A DNA stretch of 64,000 nucleotides from Sialis fuliginosa (taxonomy: Eukaryota; Arthropoda; Insecta; Megaloptera; Sialidae): positions 14,135,638-14,199,637 of the forward strand of contig OY540815.1 in the NCBI GenBank assembly GCA_961205875.1, in the 5' to 3' direction. Below the pieces are notes generated by a model. That model was not told where the DNA came from, made no database searches, and saw only the letters and a program-made list of their open reading frames with translations. Positions 47,889 to 58,949 of this stretch are shown here, piece after piece. A program made the translations under genes and the position numbers. The stretch's first letter is position 1. The number at the start of each line of letters is the position of its first letter.

Positions 47889-49510
47889 TTGTTGTATTCA
47901 GGGTATATACAGGTACACAATAAAATGTAATTTAATAAATAATGTATGTAATATTTTCATACTCACAAAAATGTTTTCAAATTAAATCATAGTTATATTG
48001 GAATTATGATTAGTTTTACTCAGGAATTGATAAATTAAATTTCATGAAGAAAACAACAATTATGTCGAGAATTATTTACTGAATCAAAAAAAGCTCTCCT
48101 AACAGCAATTTTTTGGTTTTAAAATGTTCTAGGGATCAAGAATTTAAGGAAAAATCCGTCTTCCGTGATATTTTTTCACGACTTTTCCGGAAAATCGTCA
48201 TTTTTTCCTGTAGTTAGGTTTTTCGCGAATATTTCGACATCTACTTGATCAATATTGGCAAAAAAATAGGGTCTCTCGTAAGGAAATCTCCATTGATCTG
48301 TGGGTTGTGGAATACTATTACTTAATTTCTAACTTCAAAAAAATTACAAAGTGGGTTGAAGCTCTAAATTTGGGTATCTACATATATCAACTAGTATGTC
48401 CTATGGTCGAAATTGGACCAATATTTTACCTGCCTTAACGGAAAAATACACACATGATTTTTTTTACACAACTATGTACCTTTCGAAAGATATAAGTTTC
48501 ATTTACCTCTTTTTATAATAAATACTAAAAAAACGTACGACATTTTTCGATTTTCACGTATTAATATATAGATATGAAGTTTCTTCTAATATCAAGAACA
48601 AGGTGAATAAACTAGCTACTAACAGATTCATAGGAATCCTTTTCTGTGTATTTGAACAAATTCGGTATGTATTTGTATCGGTTCAGGTCGACGTTGTGTG
48701 AACAAATAACATTTCCTCCGGAAATCCCCGCGACTCTAAGCTCGACACGTTCCGCACCTCCTCCACAGCATCCAATCAAAACCCGCTGACGTGGTGGTTT
48801 TCACTCAAAACGTTGTTGTTGTTGCTCTGTTTTATTTGCGTCGTGCTGTTATTGTTAAAATTTCTCATTGCTGATTATATTTGTGAAAATATTAAACAAA
48901 ATGTTTATTGCGTTATTTTGTAGAATTTTATAAATGACGAATTAGGGTAACAACGGAAGTAACAGTATGCAAAATAAGAAAATAAACGGGAATATTATAT
49001 TACTGAATATTATTGATAGATGTCAGAACACCTTTTTAGCATTATGCTATTAATTTACTCTACAGTGGTATCACAATTTACATATCTAAAAACGATCTAA
49101 ATTATTTGAAAATAACGCTTAAATTATTTGCTAGATTGCATTTAAAAAAATTTAAATAAAAATACAATAAGAAATTAATAAACAACTAATTATTAATTAG
49201 AAAAAATAAGGAACTGTTCAATAACGAATAACCCCATAGAAAATACATATATTGATTTTTAATTTCAACATATGAACAGTTTTTAAACGAAACATGAAAA
49301 TATTCTTTTAACAACCTTTTCCTACTTTTTATAGCAAGTTATTACAATACCAAACCGTGTTGTTAATGTTATAAAAATGTTATCTAGATATAAAATGACC
49401 TTAGTCAAGAAAACATTTATTATTCGAATAGTCTAACTATACTAGTAATTAGGAAACTCTACATTACTTATTAAATTGAAATATAAAATATAATAAATCA
49501 ATATTGTTAA
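47889..49510. other. Non-coding stretch with an unassigned repeat-like part and a complex patch
   Basis: 48100-48470 has long A/T runs separated by words such as TCCGGAAAATCGTCATTTTT and looks like an old repeat, but no second copy is found here. 48690-48840 is complex (CTCCGGAAATCCCCGCGAC, ACCTCCTCCACAGCATCC, GCTGACGTGGTGG, then GTT repeats) and may be regulatory. Confidence 0.3.
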
Positions 49511-49520
49511 TGCAACTTAC

Positions 49521-49572
49521 GTGATATATATGTGTAACTGAATCTGTCTAAATTGATGCCAAAAGAACATAC
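49521..49572 (-). other. Recursive splice site (ratchet point) candidate 3 with 52-nt RS-exon
   Basis: On the minus strand TTGTTTCTCCTTTGTTACAG is followed immediately by GTATGTTC at 49572/49573. The tract is nearly all pyrimidine, and TATTAAT branch-like sequence lies upstream. A perfect 5' splice site, TCAC then GTAAGT (plus-strand 49515-49520), comes 52 nt later. The 52-nt segment is open in two frames but is not a multiple of three. It is the strongest polypyrimidine tract of the three candidates. Confidence 0.65.
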
Positions 49573-49619
49573 CTGTAACAAAGGAGAAACAAATATTAAT
49601 ACAATTATAGTTAAAATTT

Positions 49620-50890
49620 ACTCGCTCGAATGCACACCGTTATTTTTTTTGTCTAAATATAAAAAAAAAGTTTTTGCTGTAATATTTAGTTAAGTGCATA
49701 TTGTATATATATACTTAATATTCATTTAAAAAAAATTTCTGCATGTTTTTGTTTTCTTTTGGGCGTTAATGGGTTAATGACGTCCATTTCTCATTGACAA
49801 CAAGTTAAAGCGAGACAAGTAATAAACAAAATCCTCTAATGAGTGTTAAAATATAAATAAAAACGCCACATTTAAGAAAATATTGACTATTCCTTGCCCG
49901 TTATTAAAATGTTTTATGCAACAGAAAACTAATATTCAATGAAGAATTACCCTTAATCCTCCATTAACATTCTTAATCAGTATTTGTGCAATCCAGCATT
50001 AGTATGCTAAGCTTACAATTACCATACTACTTATTTTAACTGGATTATGTTATGTTAATAACAATTTATAAATATGTTCTCTAAATAAAAATTATTCGCG
50101 AGTTTTTTTTATGGGTTGATTACTTGGGAGATTTATTTATAATGTTTTTGTTTTCCACCACCATACACAGCATGAATTAAACAAACTATAACTTTCATAC
50201 AGACACACAAACACACTCGACATTGTACACATAACCGGGACGATTTCATGAAAAGCTCCCATGACCTGTTTCGTATGTGCGGAGTTAGGATTAGAGGCCG
50301 AGATAACGGACAAGCGCTCAAACAATAGAAGGGTGATAATTGAGAATAGCATGTAATATGCGAGAGAGGATGTTTATCAGATGTTAAATACGACTATTGT
50401 TTGGTCAAGTTAATAACAATGTGTTTTCTGTTTTGGTATCTTCATTTTTGTCCTCGTACCAAATATATTATGCGGAAATGTTTTGTTTGTGCGAAAATAT
50501 GTACACTTACATACATAATAAATAGTTGTGATTGAATTGATCGCTGTTGGAAATATGTTTGTATGAAGTTTAGTTTATGTGTTTGCTGTTATTATTAGGA
50601 TTTATTATTGCTTGATATAAAATATTTTATATTAGGCTGTATGTACAATGTACATAAACATAGATGAAAACGTTTATTAATTTCAGACTTTTCTGGTGTT
50701 ATTTTTGTTAAGAATTTACTACAAAATATGAATAATATTATATAATTTGCATGAATCTCAAATCAGTAAGTAAGGATTTTTTTTAAAAAGTCGGAACAAA
50801 TTAGCACATAAATAGGACGTAATTTTGATTTGAAAAAGTTGGTCTGCTACGTTAACTTAAAAGCAATATTTTACTCAAATCTAAGGTATC
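49620..50890. other. AT-rich non-coding stretch
   Basis: No gene. A moderately complex patch at 50150-50370 gives two overlapping minus-strand frames in different phases, so neither is trusted. Confidence 0.28.
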
Positions 50891-50895
50891 ACATA

Positions 50896-51462
50896 AGATA
50901 CTGGCACTAGTCTTGGATATGGTCCCAGTAATGGCTATTTTTAAATTAAATGTACTGAATTAGAAATATTTGTTGATATTTGATTTCTACCATTTCTGAA
51001 TAATAATCAATATATATTTAACTGTCTTACAGCGTGATTTGATGATAATCGGCCAATAGGTGTCAAAATGGTGGACATTTAAACTAATTATTAGTATAAT
51101 TTATTAATTAATTATTATATTTTCATAGCAACTGCTTAACATTGTTTCAAATTTGACGATTCTTTCTTTTATATCTTTTGTGTCGTAGTACTTATCATTT
51201 TGTAATCATTAGCAAGTGTCCATCACTGTGTGCTCATTACTAGTGTTACATTATCTATTACTGGAGAAAAAACATAAACAAAATAAAATGCTATAATTAA
51301 AAAAAAAACTATATTTGCGGACTTTGGTAATTAAATTGATTAAATAATAAGTGACTTGTTTTATTAGTAATATGAGTTCATAAGAATTACAAAAAAGAAG
51401 CCCGTCAATCACAAAAACAGTAAACCTTGCTCTTATAGCGGCCACAACTGGTACCAGTACCT
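50896..51462 (+). mobile_element. Miniature transposon family M, copy 1 (567 bp)
   Basis: Ends AGATACTGGCAC (left) and GGTACCAGTACCT (right) are imperfect inverted repeats. TA lies outside each (50894-50895, 51463-51464), suggesting a Tc1/mariner-type target. Near-identical to the inverted copy at 61806-62327 and related to 56097-56535. Shared blocks include AAATATTTGTTGATATTTGA, CATTAGCAAGTGTCCATCAC and GGAGAAAAAACA. A similar short frame recurs in all three copies; that reflects the shared repeat, not a gene. Confidence 0.85.
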
Positions 51463-51469
51463 TATAATC

Positions 51470-52800
51470 TAAACATCATCTTCAATCAATATTTAAAAAA
51501 CTAAATTATAATATAAATCTACTTATTATTCATTCTTTTAAAAAATTACAGTAAAAGTTTATAAAAACCATAAAAGTAGAAAATAACATCCATAATACAG
51601 CGGAGCTTGTATATATCTGCAGACAATAAATAAAAGCAGGGTAGCTTAAATTGCTCCGTGCCTATCACCGTGCGGATAGACACAAGACACCGTGTTTCAA
51701 ATTAATCCTAATAAAAACAAATAACGTAATTATATTGTTACTTGGTTGGCCTCAATCAAAACTAGTAATTTTACAAAACTGGAACATAACAGCAAAAACC
51801 AACAGACTAGGCATGGCAAAGCATATATAATATACGTTGCGAAAAAAATAAATTGCTTCTGGGTTTTGTGTTTTATTTATTTATTTTTATTAAAGCATAA
51901 ACTTTATTTAAATATATAGTAGAGTTTGAGTTGAACAGGGAGAAGTTAAGTAAATATTAATATGTGAATAAAAACCAAGTTAAACCGTTTGTACTTCACT
52001 ATTTTCTAATGTAAGTAAATAGGTACTTGTGTAATGTTTTTGTGAAAAACATTTACATAGGAATTTTAAAAAATAATCAGCGAATAAAAATATTTTTTGG
52101 ATTTTACAAAACGAAATACTTTTTGTGACCCATAGAATTACCTAATCCAACGTTTTCTTACATTTTACAGTACCTAGACATTTTAGAGTTACGACACGAC
52201 TTATATTCATAAACCAAGATTCACTTCAAATCACCGCAGCGGAAAGAACAAAGGTTATTTTTAATAAAGATAAAAATAACGTATAATTTATTCTGTAATT
52301 TTTTGGTATAAAATTTTAACCTCAATCTTTTATAATACAACCTAATTAATACAGCCATAATTTACTTTGATAATAAAATAATAATTACACATAAACACAG
52401 TGTGTACTTTAGACAAAGCTCGACAATAATTATAAAATATAAAGCAGGTGTTATATGATGCACTTTTTGTAATATGAATACATCTTCATTAATTTGGTAC
52501 TAAGAACAACCACCAGGGTAACTAATTAATATAAATTCCTATAAAACTTACAAATCCCATTTACGTTTAATAACATGCCGGAGTCATTATCCGCTACAAA
52601 CAGTTGGTGGTCGGAACTAAATCAGTGGCGTGGTTAAACTTTATTTTTTATTACGCGAAACTCTTTTAATTTGAAAACGTCTAAACTTTTCTAACTTCTG
52701 TTTACTGTTGTGCTTGGTGGAACATGTTTATGTTATACGAATAAATGAAAAATGGGGAAATTTTTATTAGTTTTATCCTAAATCATTAATTTATAATTAG
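51470..52800. other. AT-rich non-coding stretch
   Basis: No gene. CAGTGGCGTGGTTAAAC at 52624 resembles a hAT terminus without a visible partner. Confidence 0.28.
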
Positions 52801-52808
52801 ACTACACT

Positions 52809-53332
52809 CTATTTCATTTAAGAATGCAGTGGTTGCCGTGGTTTTTGACGGTAAAATTCACGATTCGTACCTTAGACAAGGAAAGATAAAGGACAAATAA
52901 CACATTACCTAGCGTTGTTACCATATCGCACCACGAAAAATCGCACCACGGATCATTGACGTATCATTCAGATTTTAAAATAAATATCAATTGTTTTGAA
53001 TTATAAAATTAATGAAGAATACATGTTTTATATTGTCTTTAAAAGTATTTTAGTGATAATTGATTAATAAAGAAACGTCTATTTGGAACTTTCATCTCTC
53101 ATACATACTAAATTCAATTGTAATTTAAAGCATATTTGCATATTATAAATTTTCAACTGACGCCTATGGGATAATATGCGGTTTTGACAATTAAAACAAG
53201 ATGGCCGCCGACAAATTTTGGTAACACTTTCATATACGGGCTAGCATTGGTTGTTATGTATCCATAGTCTTTCCTAATCTAAGATTCGTACCGTCAAAAC
53301 CCTGGCAACTACTGCATTCTTAAATGAAATAG
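52809..53332. mobile_element. Terminal-inverted-repeat DNA element (524 bp)
   Basis: The left end CTATTTCATTTAAGAATGCA then GTGGTTGCC..TTTTTGACGGTA matches the complement of the right end, CTATTTCATTTAAGAATGCA then GTAGTTGCC..GTTTTGACGGTA. The first 20 bases are identical and pairing continues to about 45 bp and beyond. No clear target duplication and no transposase. The inner part has a duplicated word TCGCACCACG (52925 and 52940). Superfamily unknown. Confidence 0.85.
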
Positions 53333-53573
53333 GTTTTTTTATTAAAACGGGGGTAATAAGGCCTAAGAGTAAAAGTTTGTGTTTAAAAACGATCTAGGTT
53401 TATTATATTTCATTAAATGTCTTGTTTCTTTTTGTCGTTCTCGATATAAATATTTTATAAAAAAAAATTCAATAAATTATTGGACCTGGGGGTAACAAGG
53501 CCTATCTATAAAATTGGTATTTAAATCTAATCTTCAGCCAACAAAGAATGATTGTACTGAATTAATGGAAATA

Positions 53574-53657
53574 GAATGGCATTACTACAGTTGTGGAGAA
53601 GACAGACTGGCTGATATGAGAAAGTGCAGTCGATGTAGCAAGTGGTATCAGCAGTAG
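53574..53657 (+). pseudogene. Zinc-finger (PHD-like) tail fragment, probable transposase remnant
   Basis: The plus-strand frame reads W-H-Y-Y-S-C-G-E then D-M-R-K-C-S-R-C-S-K-W-Y and stops at TAG (53655-53657). The W..C.E....M..C..C..WY(H) pattern is the first half of a PHD-type finger like those at the C-terminus of insect pogo-like transposases and some host proteins. The expected His and following Cys are missing, because the hAT-like sequence CAGTAGCGG begins at 53652, right after WY. The interruption by insertion is inferred. Only 27 codons remain. Confidence 0.5.
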
Positions 53658-53720
53658 CGGATTTACGTTAAGTGCCGCCCTGGGCAAAAAAAAATTGCCG
53701 CCCTCTACCTCTAGCTGTGA
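53652..53720 (+). mobile_element. hAT-like left end, partner not found
   Basis: CAGTAGCGGATTTACGTTAA followed by GTGCCGCCCTGGGC is the style of hAT ends that begin CAGTGGCGGATTTA. The would-be target copy GGTATCAG (53644-53651) is not seen again downstream, so the right end is lost or diverged. Confidence 0.4.
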
Positions 53721-53954
53721 TTAGAGTTATTATTACTGTTAAAACTATTTACAATGTTTAATTTGATCTCAATTTCCAAATATATCGTAGTATAATTAAC
53801 ACAAATAGGCCTTATTATACTATTTATGTTAATTTCAAAAATGATTATTTTTGTTTTGGATATTTATAGAATGTATCTTTTTTTTGTTTAAGTTTATTTA
53901 TAAGACTCAGAGTGACAGATTGATAATACATTTTTAGCAGGCCTTATTACCTGC

Positions 53955-54440
53955 AAGTATCTTAGTAACTACATAAAACATTTGTATACTCTTACTCTAG
54001 AACATGACAATGCATATTATAAAATTGATTTACTTTCTAATTTAAAAAAAATAAAATAACATACATACAAAGCTGTCGCTATATTCTAGTTACCTGAAAT
54101 TGCATAGTTTTGAACTGATTAGATATTACAAGTCATATTGGCATATCACGACTTCAGCAGAATGCATTGAGCTTGTTATTTTACAAAATAAAATGTTTAC
54201 GTAGAGAGTACATGTCCTCGAATCGTACGTCAATTAAGTAATATAATTAGATATTTTATTAGCAGATATAAAACTTAGGTACTGTATGATTTTTCTGAAA
54301 AGAAAACAAGTAATTGGTGGCACGAACGGCATATCTTAAAATAGAATCGACCGAGAGGATGATGTTATCGTTTCGCTCATTAACTTAGCCTCGTGCCAAT
54401 GTAAGCACATACATACACACATACACAAATACATATTCTA
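53955..54440. other. AT-rich non-coding stretch
   Basis: Nothing recognised except a possible weak minus-strand splice-fusion site at 54093/54094 (AATTTCAG then GTAACT). Confidence 0.28.
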
Positions 54441-54443
54441 ATT

Positions 54444-54828
54444 CAGTGGTACTCAACCACAACATGTTCACGTGCCATGTCGATTACTTTTGATTTTTTT
54501 ATTTTGGTTAAATTAGGTTATTTCTGTGATATAACAAAAATTGACATGTATGAAAAACACATTTAGATAAAAACATATTTTCATTACAAGAATCGTACGT
54601 CTCAGGCTCATAGAAAATTGCTACATGTAAATGGTTAAGCAATTAAATAATTTCATCAAAATCGGTTCGATAGATTTACAGATATCAAAACAACATTTAT
54701 TTAAACCATCAATGATCTCTAATTTCTCTTACTGTTAGTTCTTAGTAATATTTCTTGCCAATGTTTAATTTCACCGGAACTCGAAAACATCCATCAAATG
54801 TTATAATATCGCATGTTGAGTACTACTG
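54444..54828. mobile_element. hAT-type miniature transposon (385 bp), no target duplication
   Basis: The left end CAGTGGTACTCAACCACAAC is of the widespread 'CAGTGGT.CTCAACC' hAT type. The complement of the right end is CAGTAGTACTCAACATGCG. Flanking 8-mers (TTCTAATT, GCATAGCT) do not match, so one flank has changed or the ends come from two copies. A retroelement-tail phrase TTCATCAAAATCGGTTCG at 54652 lies inside, possibly a nested insertion. Confidence 0.65.
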
Positions 54829-54829
54829 G

Positions 54830-56090
54830 CATAGCTCTAGGTGCTTGCAAAATTGCGGCTGCTATAAACATTGCTACGTGCGCGTGCGCGTTCTAATCTT
54901 TTTTATGTGTATACCTAACAATTAGGTGTAGTTAGGATTGTGAATTATTTGGGTCAAATAGGCGATTAACTTCAGTACGTTGTGAATTAAACATCCGCAT
55001 TGTTTATACAAAATCCATTATTGATTGAAGTATAATCAAAATTTATTTGATTCTATGAAGTTTTTATAGATCTTATGACAATTATAGTCAAATTATTTTA
55101 TAAAATTTTAAAACATTTTGATTTGATATTAGTTGCGATAAGATTTTATATTCAGTTTACAGGATATATAAAAATATGTTATAAGGAAGTATGTATATAG
55201 CAAATCGACGAAATCAAGTTTATTGAACTGCCTTAAACATTATGTAATTAAATTAATTAAGATGTCTGGTTTGCAGAAAATAAAAATAATACTTAATAAA
55301 ATATATATTCAAATAGCACAGATGGTGACGATGTAGAAAGAATTTCTTTCTTAAAGGATATAATATTTATCAAGCAACGTCTAGCTTTTGTAATACTCTA
55401 CGGGCGTGTTTTCCTCAAACAAACTGAATAATATTATGCATTTTATTTTTAAGAAGCGCACCGTGGTATTGAGAGAACGAAAACATCATATCTATATGTA
55501 AAATTTTAAAATAGACTTCTGTGTAGAACACTTAACACAGTGCTGGATACATTATATGAATATCAAGATATTGGTATGGGAATTTTAACCTAAAAAGAAT
55601 CAGATTTAATGCACTTCCCATTTACAAATTACTAATTACTTAATGTTGACAAAACTAAACTCCAACATTTTCATTTACTTTTCATAAAACTAATTGTAAG
55701 TACGTTTTGTAAAACATCAGAGATGCACATTTTTTAATGTTTACTTTTATTTCAAATAATAAAATTTGATTTTCAATAGTCATACATGATCTGCGTTCAC
55801 GATGCGTAATCTAAAAATATCACAAACACCCTCAGGCTAAAGAAACTTGAGATTTCAATCTCTGACAAGTAAATTACTCGACGTTTTTCATATGAAACGT
55901 AGCAAAGAACACGAGGTAGATTATTTATTATTATTTGTCGTAATCTGTTCCATTTTATTTGTTTTTATTGCTCTTCTATTATAATGAGAATAGAAATGTT
56001 TTCTTTTTGTACTCACAATAAAACATATGACATACATATGTAGGTAGTTGTAAATTTGTTGAAATTGTAAATATTGTATTATATTAAACA
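54830..56090. other. AT-rich non-coding stretch
   Basis: No gene. GCTACGTGCGCGTGCGCG at 54870-54887 is a short alternating purine-pyrimidine (Z-DNA-prone) run. Confidence 0.3.
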
Positions 56091-56096
56091 TAGATA

Positions 56097-56535
56097 AGGT
56101 ACTGGCACCACTCTTGGATAATACCCCAATGTTGGACAATTGTTTAATTAAAGGTAATTAAATATAAATATTTTTGTTGATATTTGATAACTGTCATTAA
56201 TCATAATCTATAGACACTTAACTGTAAAACAGTTTAATTTGATGACAATCGGTCAATGGGTGGACATTTAAACCAATAGTTAATGTGTTTTACATTGTTT
56301 ATAACTTTTGTGTCGTAGTACTTATCATTTTGTAATCATTAGCAAGTGTCCATCACTGGGTACCCTTTATTGGTTCTACTCTTGTCAATTAATGGAGAAA
56401 AAACACAGACAACATAAAAGGCGAAAATTAAAAAAAATAGACTATATTTGCGAACTTTCGCAATTAAATTAATTAATAAAAGTTTTATTAGTAAGAAGCC
56501 CATAAATTTCATAAAACAGTATAGCTTGCTCAATT
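56097..56535 (+). mobile_element. Miniature transposon family M, copy 2 (right end lost)
   Basis: Starts AGGTACTGGCACCACTCTTGG after TA (56095-56096) and stays alignable to copy 1 through TGTGTCGTAGTACTTATCAT, CAAGTGTCCATCAC and AAACTATATTTGCG-like blocks. Similarity fades at AGCTTGCTCAATTAC, before the terminal inverted repeat. It has several internal deletions relative to copies 1 and 3, so it is an older or damaged copy. Confidence 0.8.
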
Positions 56536-56539
56536 ACTA

Positions 56540-57155
56540 AAAAGTTTCATGCTTGTTTATAGTAGTATTATTTAAACAAAAATGTGAAATTTTAATGAAC
56601 ACGTAAATTAATAGATGATGAAATACTTAAAAATATATTCATTATATGTAATATATGTAAAATTAGAATTTGTATGTTAATTTTCATTTTTTTAAATAAT
56701 ATCTAGGGAAATCAGAGAAAAATAATAATTGAAATAAAATAATTATATATTCAGATTCGGTATAATAGTGGTTAATTGCGCTAATAGCCGTTATAATATT
56801 TGTAATGTAATTATTGCCATAGTATTTTGAGGATTCATTATTAATGATAATTGTCATTATTTATATCAAAATTTTATGCGATATCGAATGCATTCGCAGA
56901 TACAATGGTCATTAATAAATGTGTAATTACAAAATCCCAATGATTAATATACTGGCCAATAAAGGGGTGTTAGCTCAATCATTTTAAACTGTCAGATATT
57001 ATATCGATTCAAAACGTAATGTAATTAATTTAAATTGACAGGATTTTAGTGATAATTTTTAAATTAATTTTTTTCATTTCAAATATTTACTCATGCGTTA
57101 AGTATGACAGTGATGCGAGTTGTGCAATATATATTTTGTATTATATTTTTATATG
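56540..57155. other. AT-rich non-coding stretch
   Basis: Nothing recognised. Confidence 0.28.
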
Positions 57156-57163
57156 TTATTGAT

Positions 57164-57625
57164 CAGGGAGTTGAACCGGAATTTATTTATGGTTCGGGTT
57201 CGGTTCGGGTTCAAATATAAATTTTGGTTTGGGTTCAGCATAGTGCAAACAATCTGGGTTATTTTTAGGTTCGGGTTTCAGCTTGTAATTGAGAGAAAAT
57301 TATTTTGTTCGAAAAAAAAATTATAATTAACAAATAAAATATTTTCTGAAGAAAAAACTTGAATAGCCTCTAAAATATTGCTCGAATAAAAGGAAAAAAA
57401 AAGAAAATTACATTTTAAAGATTAAAAAATCTACTTTACAGATTTTTTGGCAAATTGAAATGTAATTCAGTTATAGAATTAAAAAAATATATATTTTTTA
57501 AAATCATTGGAGAAAAATATTAAAAATAATTTATTGAACCTTTTAAAAATATATGGTTACCGGTTATCCATGAAAAGGTTCAGATTCAGATTCCGGTTCA
57601 GATTGGGTTTTGGTTCAAGTCCCTG
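57164..57625. mobile_element. hAT-type miniature transposon (462 bp) rich in GGTTCGGGTTC motifs
   Basis: The left end CAGGGAGTTGAACC and the complement of the right end, CAGGGACTTGAACC, match at 13 of 14. Flanks TTATTGAT (57156-57163) and TTATTGGT (57626-57633) match at 7 of 8. Both ends carry degenerate GGTTCGGGTT/GGTTCAGATT arrays facing inward, with ACCGGTT words, known from several hAT families. The 68-codon plus-strand frame inside is repeat-derived. Confidence 0.88.
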
Positions 57626-57639
57626 TTATTGGTACATTA

Positions 57640-58740
57640 TAACAATTTTCTGCTTATCGTCGCACATTGCAATTTACAACTTTTAGACTCATATAGTAGC
57701 TCACAAGTCCATATGAGACACAAAATACAAATGTATTGCAGATAAGATTAAAATGACGCAAAGAACTTGCAAAATCTGATACGAAAAATACCAGAAGTTT
57801 TAAAAAGACAATCATAGTTTGGGGACTCTTTCTATACATTACTAATCGTAAGTCAAAGTTGAGCGGCGAACAAAAGTGCCTAAAAGTAAACATGTGTTTG
57901 AAATCTTGTCAAACCCAATCGAACAAATGGACTGATTGCTATTCATTCGATAGATCATTCTTTTTGTTCGTTATTTTACACAAAAACAAATCGTCTTCGT
58001 ATGTAATCTTTTTATCTGAACGTTGTACGATATTCCACTGTGACTTTACCGGCGTTCAATCATGATTAAAGCTTGCCCCCGATGGACCAAAGGACCTTCT
58101 CACTTTACAGGTAACGTTCTCAACATTTATGTAAATAAATACACACATTATCTGTAACTGTAAACACATTATGTTAGTGTAACGAAACGTTGGTTGAAAA
58201 TACCGAAAGATAGATATAAAACCATTTTAGTTTTATCAATTTCGTTCAATTTTATTCTTTATTTTATTTTAGAACAAATATAACTGAATATTTTATGTTG
58301 CCTAACGCAATCGCAATGTGAATAAAACATAAAAAGAAATAAAGTAACAGATACACTCTGTCATACAGACTCTTTGTTGTTAAAGTTAATACTTTTACAT
58401 AAATGAAATGAATAGCAGAAGATTTATTCTTATGAGAAACATGTCATAATAATAATTGCAAATATTGTCTTAAGGTCATGTGTCGTATGTATATTGTAAT
58501 ACTCAAATTTACAATATGTATAAAATTAATCGTAAATATATACAGTTTTTTTCTAAAAACGTATTAAACTAAAACACTCTTGGATGAATATTCGACCTAC
58601 GTTTCTCTACAGAATTACAACTTAGATTGCACATAGTTATCATCGCGAAGTAATATTCTTACAATTTACACTTTACAAGTGTAAAAAATAAAACAATTAA
58701 ATAAATCGATCACCCATACATATATCATCATTAAAAAACA
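57640..58740. other. AT-rich non-coding stretch
   Basis: No supported gene. CTTCTCACTTTACAG then GTAACG at 58110/58111 is a plus-strand splice-fusion-like site, opposite to the three stronger minus-strand ones. Two short opposed frames near 57654-58065 overlap and carry no motif. Confidence 0.28.
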
Positions 58741-58744
58741 AAAG

Positions 58745-58940
58745 GAATTATCTTTTTAACAAATCGAATCGGCAATATCAGACAATTATTGTGTCAGCAT
58801 ATCAAATAAATATAAAAAAGAAAATTGTCTTTCTGGCAAATGAATCGATTTACAATTTATCACTTCCTCTTTTTCACATGCTGTTGCTAGAGGTGTCGGT
58901 ATCATCATCAGAGCCACCCACATTTCGCCGAAAACTTTGT
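58745..58940. promoter_or_regulatory. Complex patch with 28-bp block shared with 61583, candidate enhancer
   Basis: GCAAATGAATCGATTTACAA at 58836 extends to TTTATCAC (58863). The same 28-bp block, with two differences, sits at 61583-61610. It is followed by CACTTCCTC, CACATGCTGTTGC and GGTGTCGGTATCATC. ATCGAT and TGAATCGATT are homeodomain/cofactor-like cores. Function is inferred. Confidence 0.38.
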
Positions 58941-58949
58941 AGAACGAAT

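Larger units (their letters stand above)
53349..53951. mobile_element. Composite DNA-transposon remnant with GGTAATAAGGCCTA motifs
   Basis: GGGGGTAATAAGGCCTA (53349-53365) and GGGGGTAACAAGGCCTA (53488-53504) are direct copies. TAGGCCTTATTA (53806-53817) and AGGCCTTATTACC (53939-53951) are inverted copies. Between them lie a broken zinc-finger coding fragment and a hAT-like terminus. Four copies in 2+2 opposed orientation look like terminal and sub-terminal repeats of one old element. Confidence 0.55.

Noticed and set aside
57164-57300. Possible telomere-type repeat (GGGTTC words)
   Set aside because: Degenerate, bounded by hAT termini and an 8-bp target copy. Insect telomere repeats are TTAGG, which is not seen here.
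57120-57326. Frame rich in Phe/Arg/Gly words
   Set aside because: Encoded by the GGTTCGGGTTC array of the hAT element.
58095-58116. Plus-strand fused splice site CACTTTACAG/GTAACG
   Set aside because: Acceptor is acceptable but the donor is weaker and there is no GTAAGT close behind. Strand differs from the three better sites, so it could be a chance match.
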